This document shows positions 1 to 6,652 of a stretch of 6,666 nucleotides of DNA, in pieces (within the stretch, counting starts at the first letter, position 1; the number at the start of each line of letters is the position of its first letter). The notes below the pieces were generated by a model. That model did no database searches. It was not told the origin of the DNA and was given only the letters and a program-made list of their open reading frames with translations. The translations under genes and the position numbers were made by a program. The stretch comes from Gemmatimonadota bacterium. GTDB taxonomy: Bacteria > Gemmatimonadota > Gemmatimonadetes > Gemmatimonadales > GWC2-71-9. The stretch lies in contig JAOUDR010000156.1 of assembly GCA_029859185.1 (NCBI GenBank), forward strand, positions 1-6,666. The letters run 5' to 3'.

Positions 1-1853
1 CCGCGACAGCCCCCGGGGAGCTGGAGATCATCGCGCAGGCCCACGGCCTCCACCTCAGCGCGGATGAAGCCGCATTCCTGTTCGCTCCCGGCCAACGAAC
101 CGCATTCCGGAAGGGAACACTCGATTTGCTGCGCCGCGAGCTGGGGCGGGGCGTCGCCAGCAGCGCAGTCCTTCAGGCAGAGGCCTCCCGGATCGTGGTG
201 GTGCAGCACGGGCAGACCGAGCGGGTCGTGGACCGCGGGGAGGTGATGGACAACCAGCGGTTCCTCGAAGCCCGAATTCAGGGCCATCCCGCGCCGAACT
301 CGACGATTGGCGACCAGATCTACCTCCAGGTGCTGATTCTGGTGTTCCGCCCGACCCTAGTGTTCGATCGGGCGGAAACGGACTCCCTGCGGCGGGATAT
401 CCGGGCCAACGTCGACACCGTCAGGGACCAGGTTCGCACCAATGAGTTGATCGTCGGGGCGCACCAGGTGGTGACGACCGATGCCCACGATCGACTGGAC
501 GCGTTGCGGGCGGAGCTGATCGCGCGCGGTGGCGGCGGGCGGAGCCTGCGTGCGGTGGTCGGACAGTTCCTCACCGCCGGTCTGGTGCTGTCGGTCTTCT
601 GGCTCCTCTTGCTGCTGTACCGGCGCGAGTCGTACGTCAACCTGCGCCACATTGCCGTGTTCACGACCATCTTCACGACGGTAATTGGTGGCGCCGCACT
701 CAACGCCCGGTTTCTGCATCCGGGTGCGGAGCTGATCCCGATTCCCTTCGCGGCGATGCTCCTCACCGCGTTGTTCAGCGGGCGCGTCGCGATGCTCGGC
801 GCTACGACCCTCGCCGTGCTCGTGGCGTCCCAGCCGACGTACCAGATGCCGAGCGCGCTTTACCTTGCCCTCATTGGCGGCGTGGCGGCGGCGATCGGCA
901 TGCGCGTCGTGCGTCGGCGCACCCAGATCCTGACCACGATGGCCATCGTGCTCGTCGCGTTCGGCGTCACGGCCCTCGCGGTCGGTATGCAGCAGGGGTG
1001 GGAGCCGCAGGCGATCGGGATCAGCGCGCTCCGCGGCGCGGTGAACGCCGTGGCGTCCGCCGCGTTGGTGGGGGTTGCCCTGCCGCTGTTCGAAGCACTG
1101 GGGCGGATCACGACCGACGTCACGCTCCTCGAGCTGTCCGACCCGATGCGCCCGCTGCTCCGCCGCCTCGCCACGGAAGCGCCCGGGACCTACGCGCACA
1201 GCGTGGCGATGGCCAACCTCTGCGAGTCGGCGTGCAACGCGATCGGTGCCAACGGGTTGCTCGCCCGGGTCGGCTGCTACTATCACGACGTCGGCAAGCT
1301 GGCCAAACCCCAATTCTTCGTCGAAAACCAGATGTCGGGCGGCAATCCGCACGACAAGCTCAAGCCGGAGGTCTCCGCCCAGCTCATCCGCAGTCATGTC
1401 AAAGAGGGCGTGGCCCTCGCGGAGGAGGCCCGGCTCCCGGAAGCCGTCACGGCGTTCATCCCGGAACATCATGGCACGGCGGAGATCACCTACTTCCTCG
1501 AGCGAGCCCGGGCCCGCGGGGATTCCGAGATTTCGCCCGATGCGTTCCGGTACCCCGGCCCGCGTCCGCGATCCGTTGAGACGGCGGTCGCCATGCTCGC
1601 GGACGGAGTGGAAGCGGCGCTTCGCGTGCTCGACGATCCATCGCCGGAGAAGATCCGGGATGCGATCGATCACCTGACGCTGCAGCGTGTCGAATCCGGA
1701 CAACTCGACGATGCCCCGCTCACGCTTTCCCAGCTCGAACGCGTCAAAGAGGAGTTCGTGCGGGTGCTCGCGGGGGTCCACCACAACCGCATCGACTACC
1801 CTGCAAACGTCGGGGGGATCAGTGCCGACTGGAAGGCGACGCCGCCGGCATGA
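1..1853 (+). CDS. pgpH: PgpH/YqfF-type 7TM-HD cyclic dinucleotide phosphodiesterase (5' partial)
   Basis: Membrane phosphodiesterase expected to hydrolyse c-di-AMP to pApA at the cytoplasmic face. The frame is open from base 3 (first full codon) with no stop to the window edge, so the start and the N-terminal membrane anchor lie upstream; 616 residues are visible. In this partial numbering, residues about 1-180 match the 7TMR-HDED extracellular domain, including the NELIVGAHQVVT element. Residues about 185-365 hold seven hydrophobic segments, and about 375-550 form the HD domain. The metal ligands all appear intact: H399 (in TYAHS), H428-D429 (YYHDVGK), H465 (RSHV), H489-H490 (EHHGT) and D534 (ADGVEA). 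The family signatures LLELSDP and FVENQ are present. An in-frame TTG at 126 is only an internal codon, because the upstream codons also read as family sequence. In many bacteria phoH lies just upstream and ybeY just downstream; ybeY is present here. The family is certain; substrate c-di-AMP rather than another nucleotide is inferred. Confidence 0.93.
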   Translation, partial: ATAPGELEIIAQAHGLHLSADEAAFLFAPGQRTAFRKGTLDLLRRELGRGVASSAVLQAEASRIVVVQHGQTERVVDRGEVMDNQRFLEARIQGHPAPNSTIGDQIYLQVLILVFRPTLVFDRAETDSLRRDIRANVDTVRDQVRTNELIVGAHQVVTTDAHDRLDALRAELIARGGGGRSLRAVVGQFLTAGLVLSVFWLLLLLYRRESYVNLRHIAVFTTIFTTVIGGAALNARFLHPGAELIPIPFAAMLLTALFSGRVAMLGATTLAVLVASQPTYQMPSALYLALIGGVAAAIGMRVVRRRTQILTTMAIVLVAFGVTALAVGMQQGWEPQAIGISALRGAVNAVASAALVGVALPLFEALGRITTDVTLLELSDPMRPLLRRLATEAPGTYAHSVAMANLCESACNAIGANGLLARVGCYYHDVGKLAKPQFFVENQMSGGNPHDKLKPEVSAQLIRSHVKEGVALAEEARLPEAVTAFIPEHHGTAEITYFLERARARGDSEISPDAFRYPGPRPRSVETAVAMLADGVEAALRVLDDPSPEKIRDAIDHLTLQRVESGQLDDAPLTLSQLERVKEEFVRVLAGVHHNRIDYPANVGGISADWKATPPA

Positions 1854-2283
1854 CGTCCGTGTCGCGGCCCTCGGAGTGGAGGTGCCGCTCCCGCCCGCCG
1901 CGGTGCGCCGAACCGTGCGCGTGGTGCTCGACGGCGAACGCGCCGGAGCGGCAACCGTGAGCGTGACGTTCCTTTCCAGCCAACGGATGCGTGCCCAGAA
2001 CCGACGCACGTTCGGGAGGGATCGCGCCACGGATGTGATCGCGTTCGGGATGCGGCACGACGGTCACCTCGTGGCGGACCTCTACGTCTCGCCCGCGGCG
2101 GCCGCTGCAGCGGCCGCCCGCTTCGGAGTGCCGCCGCGGGAGGAGATCGTTCGCCTGGTGATCCACGGCACCCTCCACGCCCTGGGACAGGACCATCCCG
2201 ATGGGGCGTCTCGCGTCCGGTCCCCCATGTGGCAGCGCCAGGAGCGATACGTCCAGCGCGCCGTCCGACTGCGATCCCGATGA
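1822..2283 (+). CDS. ybeY: YbeY, single-strand endoribonuclease for rRNA maturation
   Basis: Zinc-dependent cytoplasmic endoribonuclease acting in 16S rRNA 3'-end maturation and ribosome quality control. The diagnostic motif HGTLHALGQDH supplies the three metal ligands H115, H119 and H125 (numbered from the GTG at 1822). Upstream are TDVIAF and VADLYVS, matching the family TDVLSF and GDIVIS strands. Length from this start is 153 aa, normal for the family. GTG 1822 was chosen because the strand-forming VRVAALGVEV must be included; a G-run at 1812-1817 is a possible, closely spaced ribosome site. It overlaps the end of pgpH by 32 bases. A GTG at 1876 would give 135 aa but lose the first strand. 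The ATG at 1850 is in another frame and stops at 1960. Oddities: the Arg that is conserved before the TDV strand (R59 in E. coli) aligns with F64, and there is an eight-alanine run at residues 92-99. The product is certain; the exact start is not. Confidence 0.88.
   Translation: MPTGRRRRRHDVRVAALGVEVPLPPAAVRRTVRVVLDGERAGAATVSVTFLSSQRMRAQNRRTFGRDRATDVIAFGMRHDGHLVADLYVSPAAAAAAAARFGVPPREEIVRLVIHGTLHALGQDHPDGASRVRSPMWQRQERYVQRAVRLRSR
2097..2118. repeat. Perfect 22-bp palindrome inside ybeY
   Basis: Bases 2097-2118 equal their own reverse complement, centred on CTGCAG at 2105-2110. In RNA it could fold as a 9-bp all-G/C stem closed by a TGCA loop. It lies in the codons for the run of eight alanines of YbeY, so alanine codon choice (GCG, GCC, GCT, GCA) may explain it by chance. 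The palindrome is seen directly; any function is unknown. Confidence 0.75.
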
Positions 2284-3491
2284 TTCCCGATGCCATCGGG
2301 CTCGTCGTTGGCGCCGGCGCCATGGGATGGGCCGCGCTCCTGGCGCTCGGCGGGGAGGCGCCGGGCCTCACGAGTACGGTTGGCGACCCACCGCCGGATA
2401 CCCGTGCCCGCATGCCGGTGTCCCGCGCCTTGCGCCTCGCCCGCATGGCCCTCCTCACGATCGGCGCCGCGAGTGTGGGGTTCGCTGCCGCCTGGTGGAC
2501 CCGATCGGCGGGTGGCGGCGCGGTGCTCGTCGGCATCACCTGGGTGCTGTTGCTCCTGGTTGGTGACATCCTCCCGCGTGCCTTGGGGCTCCTGGCACCG
2601 CGGATGGCCTCGCGGGTGCTCCCCTGGGCCCGGGCGTCGCTCTGGCCGTTCCGTCCGCTGCTCGGGATCATCGGATGGATGGACAAGCTCGCCCATCGGG
2701 TCGTCCCACCCGCGACCGCGCAGGCCGGCGGACACATCGGCGCTGCGCAACGCGACATGCTGCTCGGGGTCTTCTCGCTGGAAGACACGGCGATCGAGGA
2801 TGTCATGACCCCACGCCTCGACATCGTGGGCGTCTCGGTCGAAGCACCGTGGACCGAGTTGCTCGACGTGGTGCGCCAGAGTGAACACTCGCGCATCCCC
2901 GTGTTCCACGACACGCTCGACGATATTGCGGGGGTCATCTACGCCAAGGACGTGGCACCCGTGATGATCGGGGCCTCCGCCCCTCCGGAGCAGTGGCAGG
3001 AGCTCGTCCGGCCGGTGCCGTTCGTACCGGAGTCCAAGTCCTTGGCCGCCCAACTCCGCGACTTCCAGCGCGGCGCGGGCCATCTCGCGATCGTGGTGGA
3101 TGAGTTTGGAGGGACCTCGGGCCTGGTCACCCTCGAGGACGTACTCGAGGAAATCGTGGGGGAGATCCACGACGAATACGACGTCAATGAGGAACCGGAG
3201 ATCGAACGGGAGGGAAACGATCGCTTCTGGGTGAACGGACGCGTGACCCTCGACGACCTCTCCGCCACCCTCGGCATTTCGTTCATCCGCGAGGAAGTGA
3301 GCACGGTGGGCGGGTTGATCTACGCCGAGCTCGGCCGAGTGCCGCGCCCGGGCGAAGAGCTGCGGGTTGCCGGCTTCCGGCTCGTGGTGGAACAGGTGGT
3401 GCGTCGCCGCGTCCACCGGGTGTACTTCGAGCGCCTGGAGCCCGCCCCGGCGTCGGCCGTAGATGAGTCGCCTGCGGAGGAACTGGCGTGA
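2280..3491 (+). CDS. CNNM/CorC (HlyC) family CBS-domain membrane protein, first copy
   Basis: Inner-membrane protein of the CNNM/CorC family, which is linked to Mg2+/Co2+ efflux; 403 aa. Residues about 4-24, 57-74 and 80-100 are hydrophobic and form a short, divergent DUF21/CNNM membrane domain, with a possible fourth segment near 110-130. The family GEIxPK motif appears as GDILPR (95-100). A CBS pair spans about 170-300, starting at VMTPRLDIVG (M176) and ending with DEFGGTSGLVTLEDVLEE from D274. A CorC_HlyC (transporter-associated) domain occupies about 315-390, including STVGGLIYAELGRVP. ATG 2280 overlaps the ybeY stop as ATGA, suggesting translational coupling, and no good Shine-Dalgarno is visible. 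An in-frame ATG at 2229 would only add a Pro/Arg/Ala-rich leader. The first acidic/serine signature of DUF21 (SxxEtAl) is not recognisable. The family is well supported by the CBS and C-terminal domains; actual ion transport is inferred. Confidence 0.88.
   Translation: MIPDAIGLVVGAGAMGWAALLALGGEAPGLTSTVGDPPPDTRARMPVSRALRLARMALLTIGAASVGFAAAWWTRSAGGGAVLVGITWVLLLLVGDILPRALGLLAPRMASRVLPWARASLWPFRPLLGIIGWMDKLAHRVVPPATAQAGGHIGAAQRDMLLGVFSLEDTAIEDVMTPRLDIVGVSVEAPWTELLDVVRQSEHSRIPVFHDTLDDIAGVIYAKDVAPVMIGASAPPEQWQELVRPVPFVPESKSLAAQLRDFQRGAGHLAIVVDEFGGTSGLVTLEDVLEEIVGEIHDEYDVNEEPEIEREGNDRFWVNGRVTLDDLSATLGISFIREEVSTVGGLIYAELGRVPRPGEELRVAGFRLVVEQVVRRRVHRVYFERLEPAPASAVDESPAEELA
3476..3482 (+). promoter_or_regulatory. 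Ribosome binding site for the second CorC-like gene
   Basis: GGAGGAA at 3476-3482 lies inside the end of the preceding gene; its GGAGG core ends 7 bases before GTG 3488. This strong site supports the GTG start that overlaps the preceding stop as GTGA. Confidence 0.7.
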
Positions 3492-4654
3492 GCGGTGGAT
3501 TCCTCCTGGGCTTGGTCGGGGTCGGCGCGGCGGCGATCGGGAGCATGATCGTGGCGGGCGCCGGCGGAGTGAGCCGGCTCGCGCTCGCCCGCTGGGTGTC
3601 ACAGCGGCAGCACGGAAGCGCGCTGGCCGCCGCCCTCCTGTCGGCACCGGCAACCGTCGTCGGACCGGCGCTCTGGCTCACGGCCGGCGGGCTGCTGTTG
3701 GCGGGGATTGGACTCGCCGCGGTCCTGGCACCGCTCACCGCGGCCCGCACGATCGCCGCGCTCGTGCTTGGGGTCCCTGCCACACTCGCCCTCACGTATT
3801 CCATTCCACGGGCCATCGGACATCGGTGGCCGGAACCGCTCATCCGGGCCGCGGCCCCGTGGCTGGAGCGCGTCGCCCGCCTGGCGGGGCCCCTCGTGCC
3901 CGCCGGTCCGGTGGGTGGCGGTCTCCCGACGCGGCATGGGGCGGATACGGTCGGCGAAGACGAAATCATCGTCCTGGCCGGGGTCCTCACCTTCACGGAG
4001 CGCACCGTCCGCGAAGTGATGACGCCCCGAACGGAAATCGTCGGGCTGGAGGAAGGAACGCTCGCGCGCGAGGCAGCGGTGTGCTTCACGGAATCGGGCT
4101 ACTCCCGGCTGCCGATGTACCGCGAGTCGCTCGATCACATCACCGGCATGGCGTACGTGTTCGACGTCCTCAAGGTGTCCGCGAACGAGCGCCTGCCCGT
4201 TCGGCCGATCCTGGCGGTACCGGCCACGCGGCGGTGTGTCGACCTGCTCTTCGACCTGCAGCGGGAACGGCGCCAGCTCGCCGTCGCGCTGGACGAGTTT
4301 GGCGGCACCGCCGGCATCGTCACGCTCGAGGACCTCCTCGAGGAGCTCGTGGGGGAGATCTCCGATGAGACGGACGCGGCGGTAGTCGAGGAGACCGGAG
4401 TGGCGAACCTGATGGAAGTCGATGGCACGATGGGTGTGCAGGAGATCGCCGCCCGATTCGGGGTCACGCTTCCCGGCGGTCGTGAAACCGTCGGCGGCGT
4501 GCTGGCGACGGCCCTTGGCCGGATCCCGCTCACGGGCGAGCGGATCGTGCTCGGCGGTCTGGAGTTCGACATCCTGCGGGCGAGCCCCACCCGGGTGGAA
4601 CGGCTCGTCGTGCGGCCCGCCGCAGCCCGGCCGACCACGGTGGTGAGAGGCTGA
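3488..4654 (+). CDS. CNNM/CorC (HlyC) family CBS-domain membrane protein, second copy
   Basis: 388-aa paralogue of the preceding gene, overlapping its stop as GTGA and preceded by a strong GGAGGAA site. Hydrophobic segments at about 4-27, 53-82 and 85-103 form the membrane domain. The place of the family GEIxPK motif reads YSIPR (104-108), so the acidic residue is missing, and no SxxE motif is seen in the first segment. The CBS pair begins at VMTPRTEIVG (M178), includes YSRLPMYRESLDHITGMAYV, and ends with DEFGGTAGIVTLEDLLEE from D269. The CorC_HlyC domain lies at about 305-380 (ETVGGVLATALGRIP). The linker at about 137-150 is Gly/Pro-rich. Tandem CorC-like genes in one operon suggest a hetero-oligomer or divided roles; the CNNM family is known to dimerise. 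Whether this copy moves ions is doubtful given its degenerate membrane motifs. The family call is firm from the cytoplasmic domains. Confidence 0.86.
   Translation: MSGGFLLGLVGVGAAAIGSMIVAGAGGVSRLALARWVSQRQHGSALAAALLSAPATVVGPALWLTAGGLLLAGIGLAAVLAPLTAARTIAALVLGVPATLALTYSIPRAIGHRWPEPLIRAAAPWLERVARLAGPLVPAGPVGGGLPTRHGADTVGEDEIIVLAGVLTFTERTVREVMTPRTEIVGLEEGTLAREAAVCFTESGYSRLPMYRESLDHITGMAYVFDVLKVSANERLPVRPILAVPATRRCVDLLFDLQRERRQLAVALDEFGGTAGIVTLEDLLEELVGEISDETDAAVVEETGVANLMEVDGTMGVQEIAARFGVTLPGGRETVGGVLATALGRIPLTGERIVLGGLEFDILRASPTRVERLVVRPAAARPTTVVRG
4645..4650 (+). promoter_or_regulatory. Ribosome binding site for the DUF502 gene
   Basis: GAGAGG at 4645-4650, five bases before ATG 4656, lies in the last codons of the second CorC-like gene. 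It supports this start, one base after the preceding TGA (4652-4654). Confidence 0.6.
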
Positions 4655-4655
4655 G

Positions 4656-5312
4656 ATGTCGCGCACCCCCCGACTCCGCCGGTACTTCTTCGTGGGCCTC
4701 GTGGTCATCGCGCCAGTTGGCGTCACCGTCCTCGTCCTCCGGTGGATCTTCGAGCGGCTCGACGCCATCCTCGGCCGGCCGATTCAGGCCGCCCTCGGGA
4801 TCCGGATTCCGGGATTGGGATTCGTGCTCCTCGGTCTCGTGGTGCTCGCCGTGGGCTGGGTGGTGCATCAGGCCGTCGGGTTGCGGATACTGCGGGCCTG
4901 GAACGAGACGCTCTTGCGCTTCCCGGTCGCGGGCCGGCTGTACAACGCGGCGAGCCAGATCGTCCAGAGCGTCGTCAGTGACAAGAGTCGCATCTTCAAG
5001 CGCACCGTCCTGGTGCCGTACCCCACGGACGGGCTGTGGGCCGTGGGCTTCGTGACGAACGATGACGCGCCGGTGATGACGCGTATCGTCGGGCAGGCGT
5101 GTGTGAACGTCTTCGTGCCCACGACGCCCAATCCAACCTCGGGCTTCCTGCTCGTCATTCCCCGGACGCGGGTCATCGAAACGGACATCTCGATCGAAGA
5201 GGCCATGAAGTTCGTGATCTCGGCTGGGGCCGTGTCCCCGGTTGGTGGGGCGACCCGCTCGCCGCGCCGAGGTCTCGACCTCGAGGATCTGTTCCGGGAG
5301 CGTGCCCCGTGA
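4656..5312 (+). CDS. DUF502 family membrane protein
   Basis: 218-aa membrane protein of the DUF502 family, which has no established bacterial function; plant COV1/LCV proteins belong to the same family. A basic N-terminus (RTPRLRR) precedes a first membrane segment at about 9-30, and a second lies at about 50-74. The soluble part carries the family signatures: RFPVAGRLYNAASQIVQSV from R88, KRTVLVPYP, WAVGFVT, the highly conserved VFVPTTPNPTSG (ending at G163) and SIEEAMKFVISAGAVSP near the C-terminus. Length is typical. The tail after about 195 is Arg-rich and variable. The gene sits between the second CorC-like gene (one-base gap) and mgtE (GTGA overlap), so it is almost surely cotranscribed with cation-transport genes. 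A role in membrane or ion homeostasis is only a guess from that context. Confidence 0.93.
   Translation: MSRTPRLRRYFFVGLVVIAPVGVTVLVLRWIFERLDAILGRPIQAALGIRIPGLGFVLLGLVVLAVGWVVHQAVGLRILRAWNETLLRFPVAGRLYNAASQIVQSVVSDKSRIFKRTVLVPYPTDGLWAVGFVTNDDAPVMTRIVGQACVNVFVPTTPNPTSGFLLVIPRTRVIETDISIEEAMKFVISAGAVSPVGGATRSPRRGLDLEDLFRERAP
5296..5300 (+). promoter_or_regulatory. Ribosome binding site for mgtE
   Basis: GGGAG at 5296-5300 lies eight bases before GTG 5309, inside the end of the DUF502 gene. It supports the GTG that overlaps the DUF502 stop as GTGA, and argues against the much earlier in-frame GTG at 5099. Confidence 0.55.
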
Positions 5313-6652
5313 CGCCGCCGGGCCTGCTGGAGGAGATGCGGCGGGTCGCCGAGCGCGGTGACGTGGCGAGCTTCCTCCGGTACGCGAAGAGCGTCCATCC
5401 GTCCGACCTGTCGGACGTGCTCGCGCAACTGGACGACGAGCTGCAGCATCGGGTCATCCAGGCGCTCCCGCCGGAAGTGGTGTCCGAGGCGCTGGCCGAG
5501 ATGGAGCACGAGGAGCGGCCCGCGGAGCTCTTGGCGGCGCTGCATCCGGAACAGGCGGCCGACATCGTCGACGAGCTCGACGTCGACGACGCGGCGGATC
5601 TGATCGGGGAGCTGCCTCCGGACACGGCGCGCCGGATCCTCAGCCATCTCGCCGATCGATCGGATGTCGAGCGGTTGCTCGCCTACGGCGAGGAGACGGC
5701 CGGGGGGCGGATGACGACCGCCATGATCACCGTCCCGGTAACGCTGACGGTTGGTCAGGCGCTCGAATCGGTCCGCGATCAGGCCGCGGAGGTCGAGGAC
5801 TTCTTCCAGGTGTACTGCGTCGAAGAGGGTGGCCGGTTTGGTGGGGTGTTGTCCATGCAGCATCTGGTGGTCTCCCGCCCCGATCACCTCGTGCAGGACG
5901 TGATGGAGTCACCCCCGGTGATGGTGACCCCCGACCAGGATCAGGAGGACGTGGCGCGGCTCATGGCCCGCTACAATGTGCCGGCGCTGGCGGTGGTCGA
6001 TGGCCTCGGTCGCCTGCTGGGTCGCATCACGTTCGACGACGTGATCGACGTGGTTGAGGCGGAGACCACTGAGGACCTCCTCAAGTTCGGCGGCGTGCCC
6101 GGCTCGGAGGCGCTGGCCGCGAGCTGGCAGGAAGCCGTTCGCAGTCGTCTCCCGTGGCTGTACGTCAACCTGCTCACCGCCTCCGTCGGGGCGTCGGTGG
6201 TCTACGTCTTCCAACGCACCATCGCCGACGCCGTCGCCCTGGCGGTGTGGATGCCCGTCGTGGCGGGTATGGGCGGAAACGCCGGCACGCAGGCGCTCGC
6301 CGTCACGGTGCGCCGGATCGCACTGGGGTTGGTGCCGGTGGACCGCCGGTTCAGCGTGGTGGCCAAGGAAGTGGCGGTCGGGGCGGTGAACGGGATTGCC
6401 GTTGGCGTCCTCGTCGGCGGCATGGCGTGGTTGCTTGGCGGACACGGGTGGCAGCTTGGGGCGGTGGTCTGGGTCGCGCTTTGGGGAAACCTGATCGTGG
6501 CGGCCGTGGCCGGCTCGTTCGTGCCACTCCTCCTCGAGCGACTCGGCGTGGATCCGGCGGTCGCGAGCTCCATGTTCGTCACCGCCTTCACCGACACGAT
6601 CGGCTTCCTGCTGCTGCTCGGCCTCGGGAGCACCGTGCTTGCTGGTGGGTAA
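5309..6652 (+). CDS. mgtE: MgtE magnesium channel
   Basis: Dimeric inner-membrane Mg2+-selective channel gated by cytoplasmic Mg2+. 447 aa, close to the roughly 450 aa of Thermus MgtE. The helical acidic N domain covers about 5-125, with repeats such as LHPEQAADIVDELDVDDAADL and LIGELPPDTA, and ends at YGEETAGGRMT. CBS1 spans about 135-195 and CBS2 about 197-250, starting at VMESPPVMVTPDQ. The plug helix follows at about 246-265 (VVEAETTEDLLKFGG). Five membrane helices run from about 280 to 445. The pore signature GGNAGTQ is at 322-328, and the conserved pore Asp appears as D429 in TAFTDTIGFLL, equivalent to D432 of Thermus MgtE. All domains seem intact, so the channel should work. GTG 5309 overlaps the DUF502 stop; the frame is open further upstream, but that sequence is only the shadow of DUF502. 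No M-box or other leader lies directly before it, so control probably comes from the operon promoter upstream of the window. Confidence 0.96.
   Translation: MTPPGLLEEMRRVAERGDVASFLRYAKSVHPSDLSDVLAQLDDELQHRVIQALPPEVVSEALAEMEHEERPAELLAALHPEQAADIVDELDVDDAADLIGELPPDTARRILSHLADRSDVERLLAYGEETAGGRMTTAMITVPVTLTVGQALESVRDQAAEVEDFFQVYCVEEGGRFGGVLSMQHLVVSRPDHLVQDVMESPPVMVTPDQDQEDVARLMARYNVPALAVVDGLGRLLGRITFDDVIDVVEAETTEDLLKFGGVPGSEALAASWQEAVRSRLPWLYVNLLTASVGASVVYVFQRTIADAVALAVWMPVVAGMGGNAGTQALAVTVRRIALGLVPVDRRFSVVAKEVAVGAVNGIAVGVLVGGMAWLLGGHGWQLGAVVWVALWGNLIVAAVAGSFVPLLLERLGVDPAVASSMFVTAFTDTIGFLLLLGLGSTVLAGG

Noticed and set aside
64..246. Small plus-strand frame near the window start
   Set aside because: It overlaps the pgpH frame, which is open through the same bases and matches the 7TMR-HDED domain.
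1850..1960. 36-codon reading frame starting at the ATGA junction
   Set aside because: It overlaps ybeY in another frame and shows no recognisable features; it is better explained as chance or as a trace of a missing base.
357..2030. 557-codon open frame on the minus strand opposite pgpH and ybeY
   Set aside because: It is antisense to well-identified genes, rich in Arg/His/Asp/Gly/Pro with no recognisable domain, and is expected from strong G/C third-position bias.
2082..3653. 523-codon open frame on the minus strand opposite the first CorC-like gene
   Set aside because: Same cause: low-complexity composition, no domain, and fully overlapped by a plus-strand gene with clear CBS motifs.
5099..5308. 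Possible N-terminal extension of MgtE from an earlier GTG at 5099
   Set aside because: The extension has no MgtE-like sequence, lies wholly over conserved DUF502 codons, and GTG 5309 has a ribosome site and gives the normal family length.
4600..5310. Magnesium riboswitch (M-box) or promoter before DUF502 or mgtE
   Set aside because: There is no intergenic space: both starts lie at or inside the end of the preceding coding sequence.
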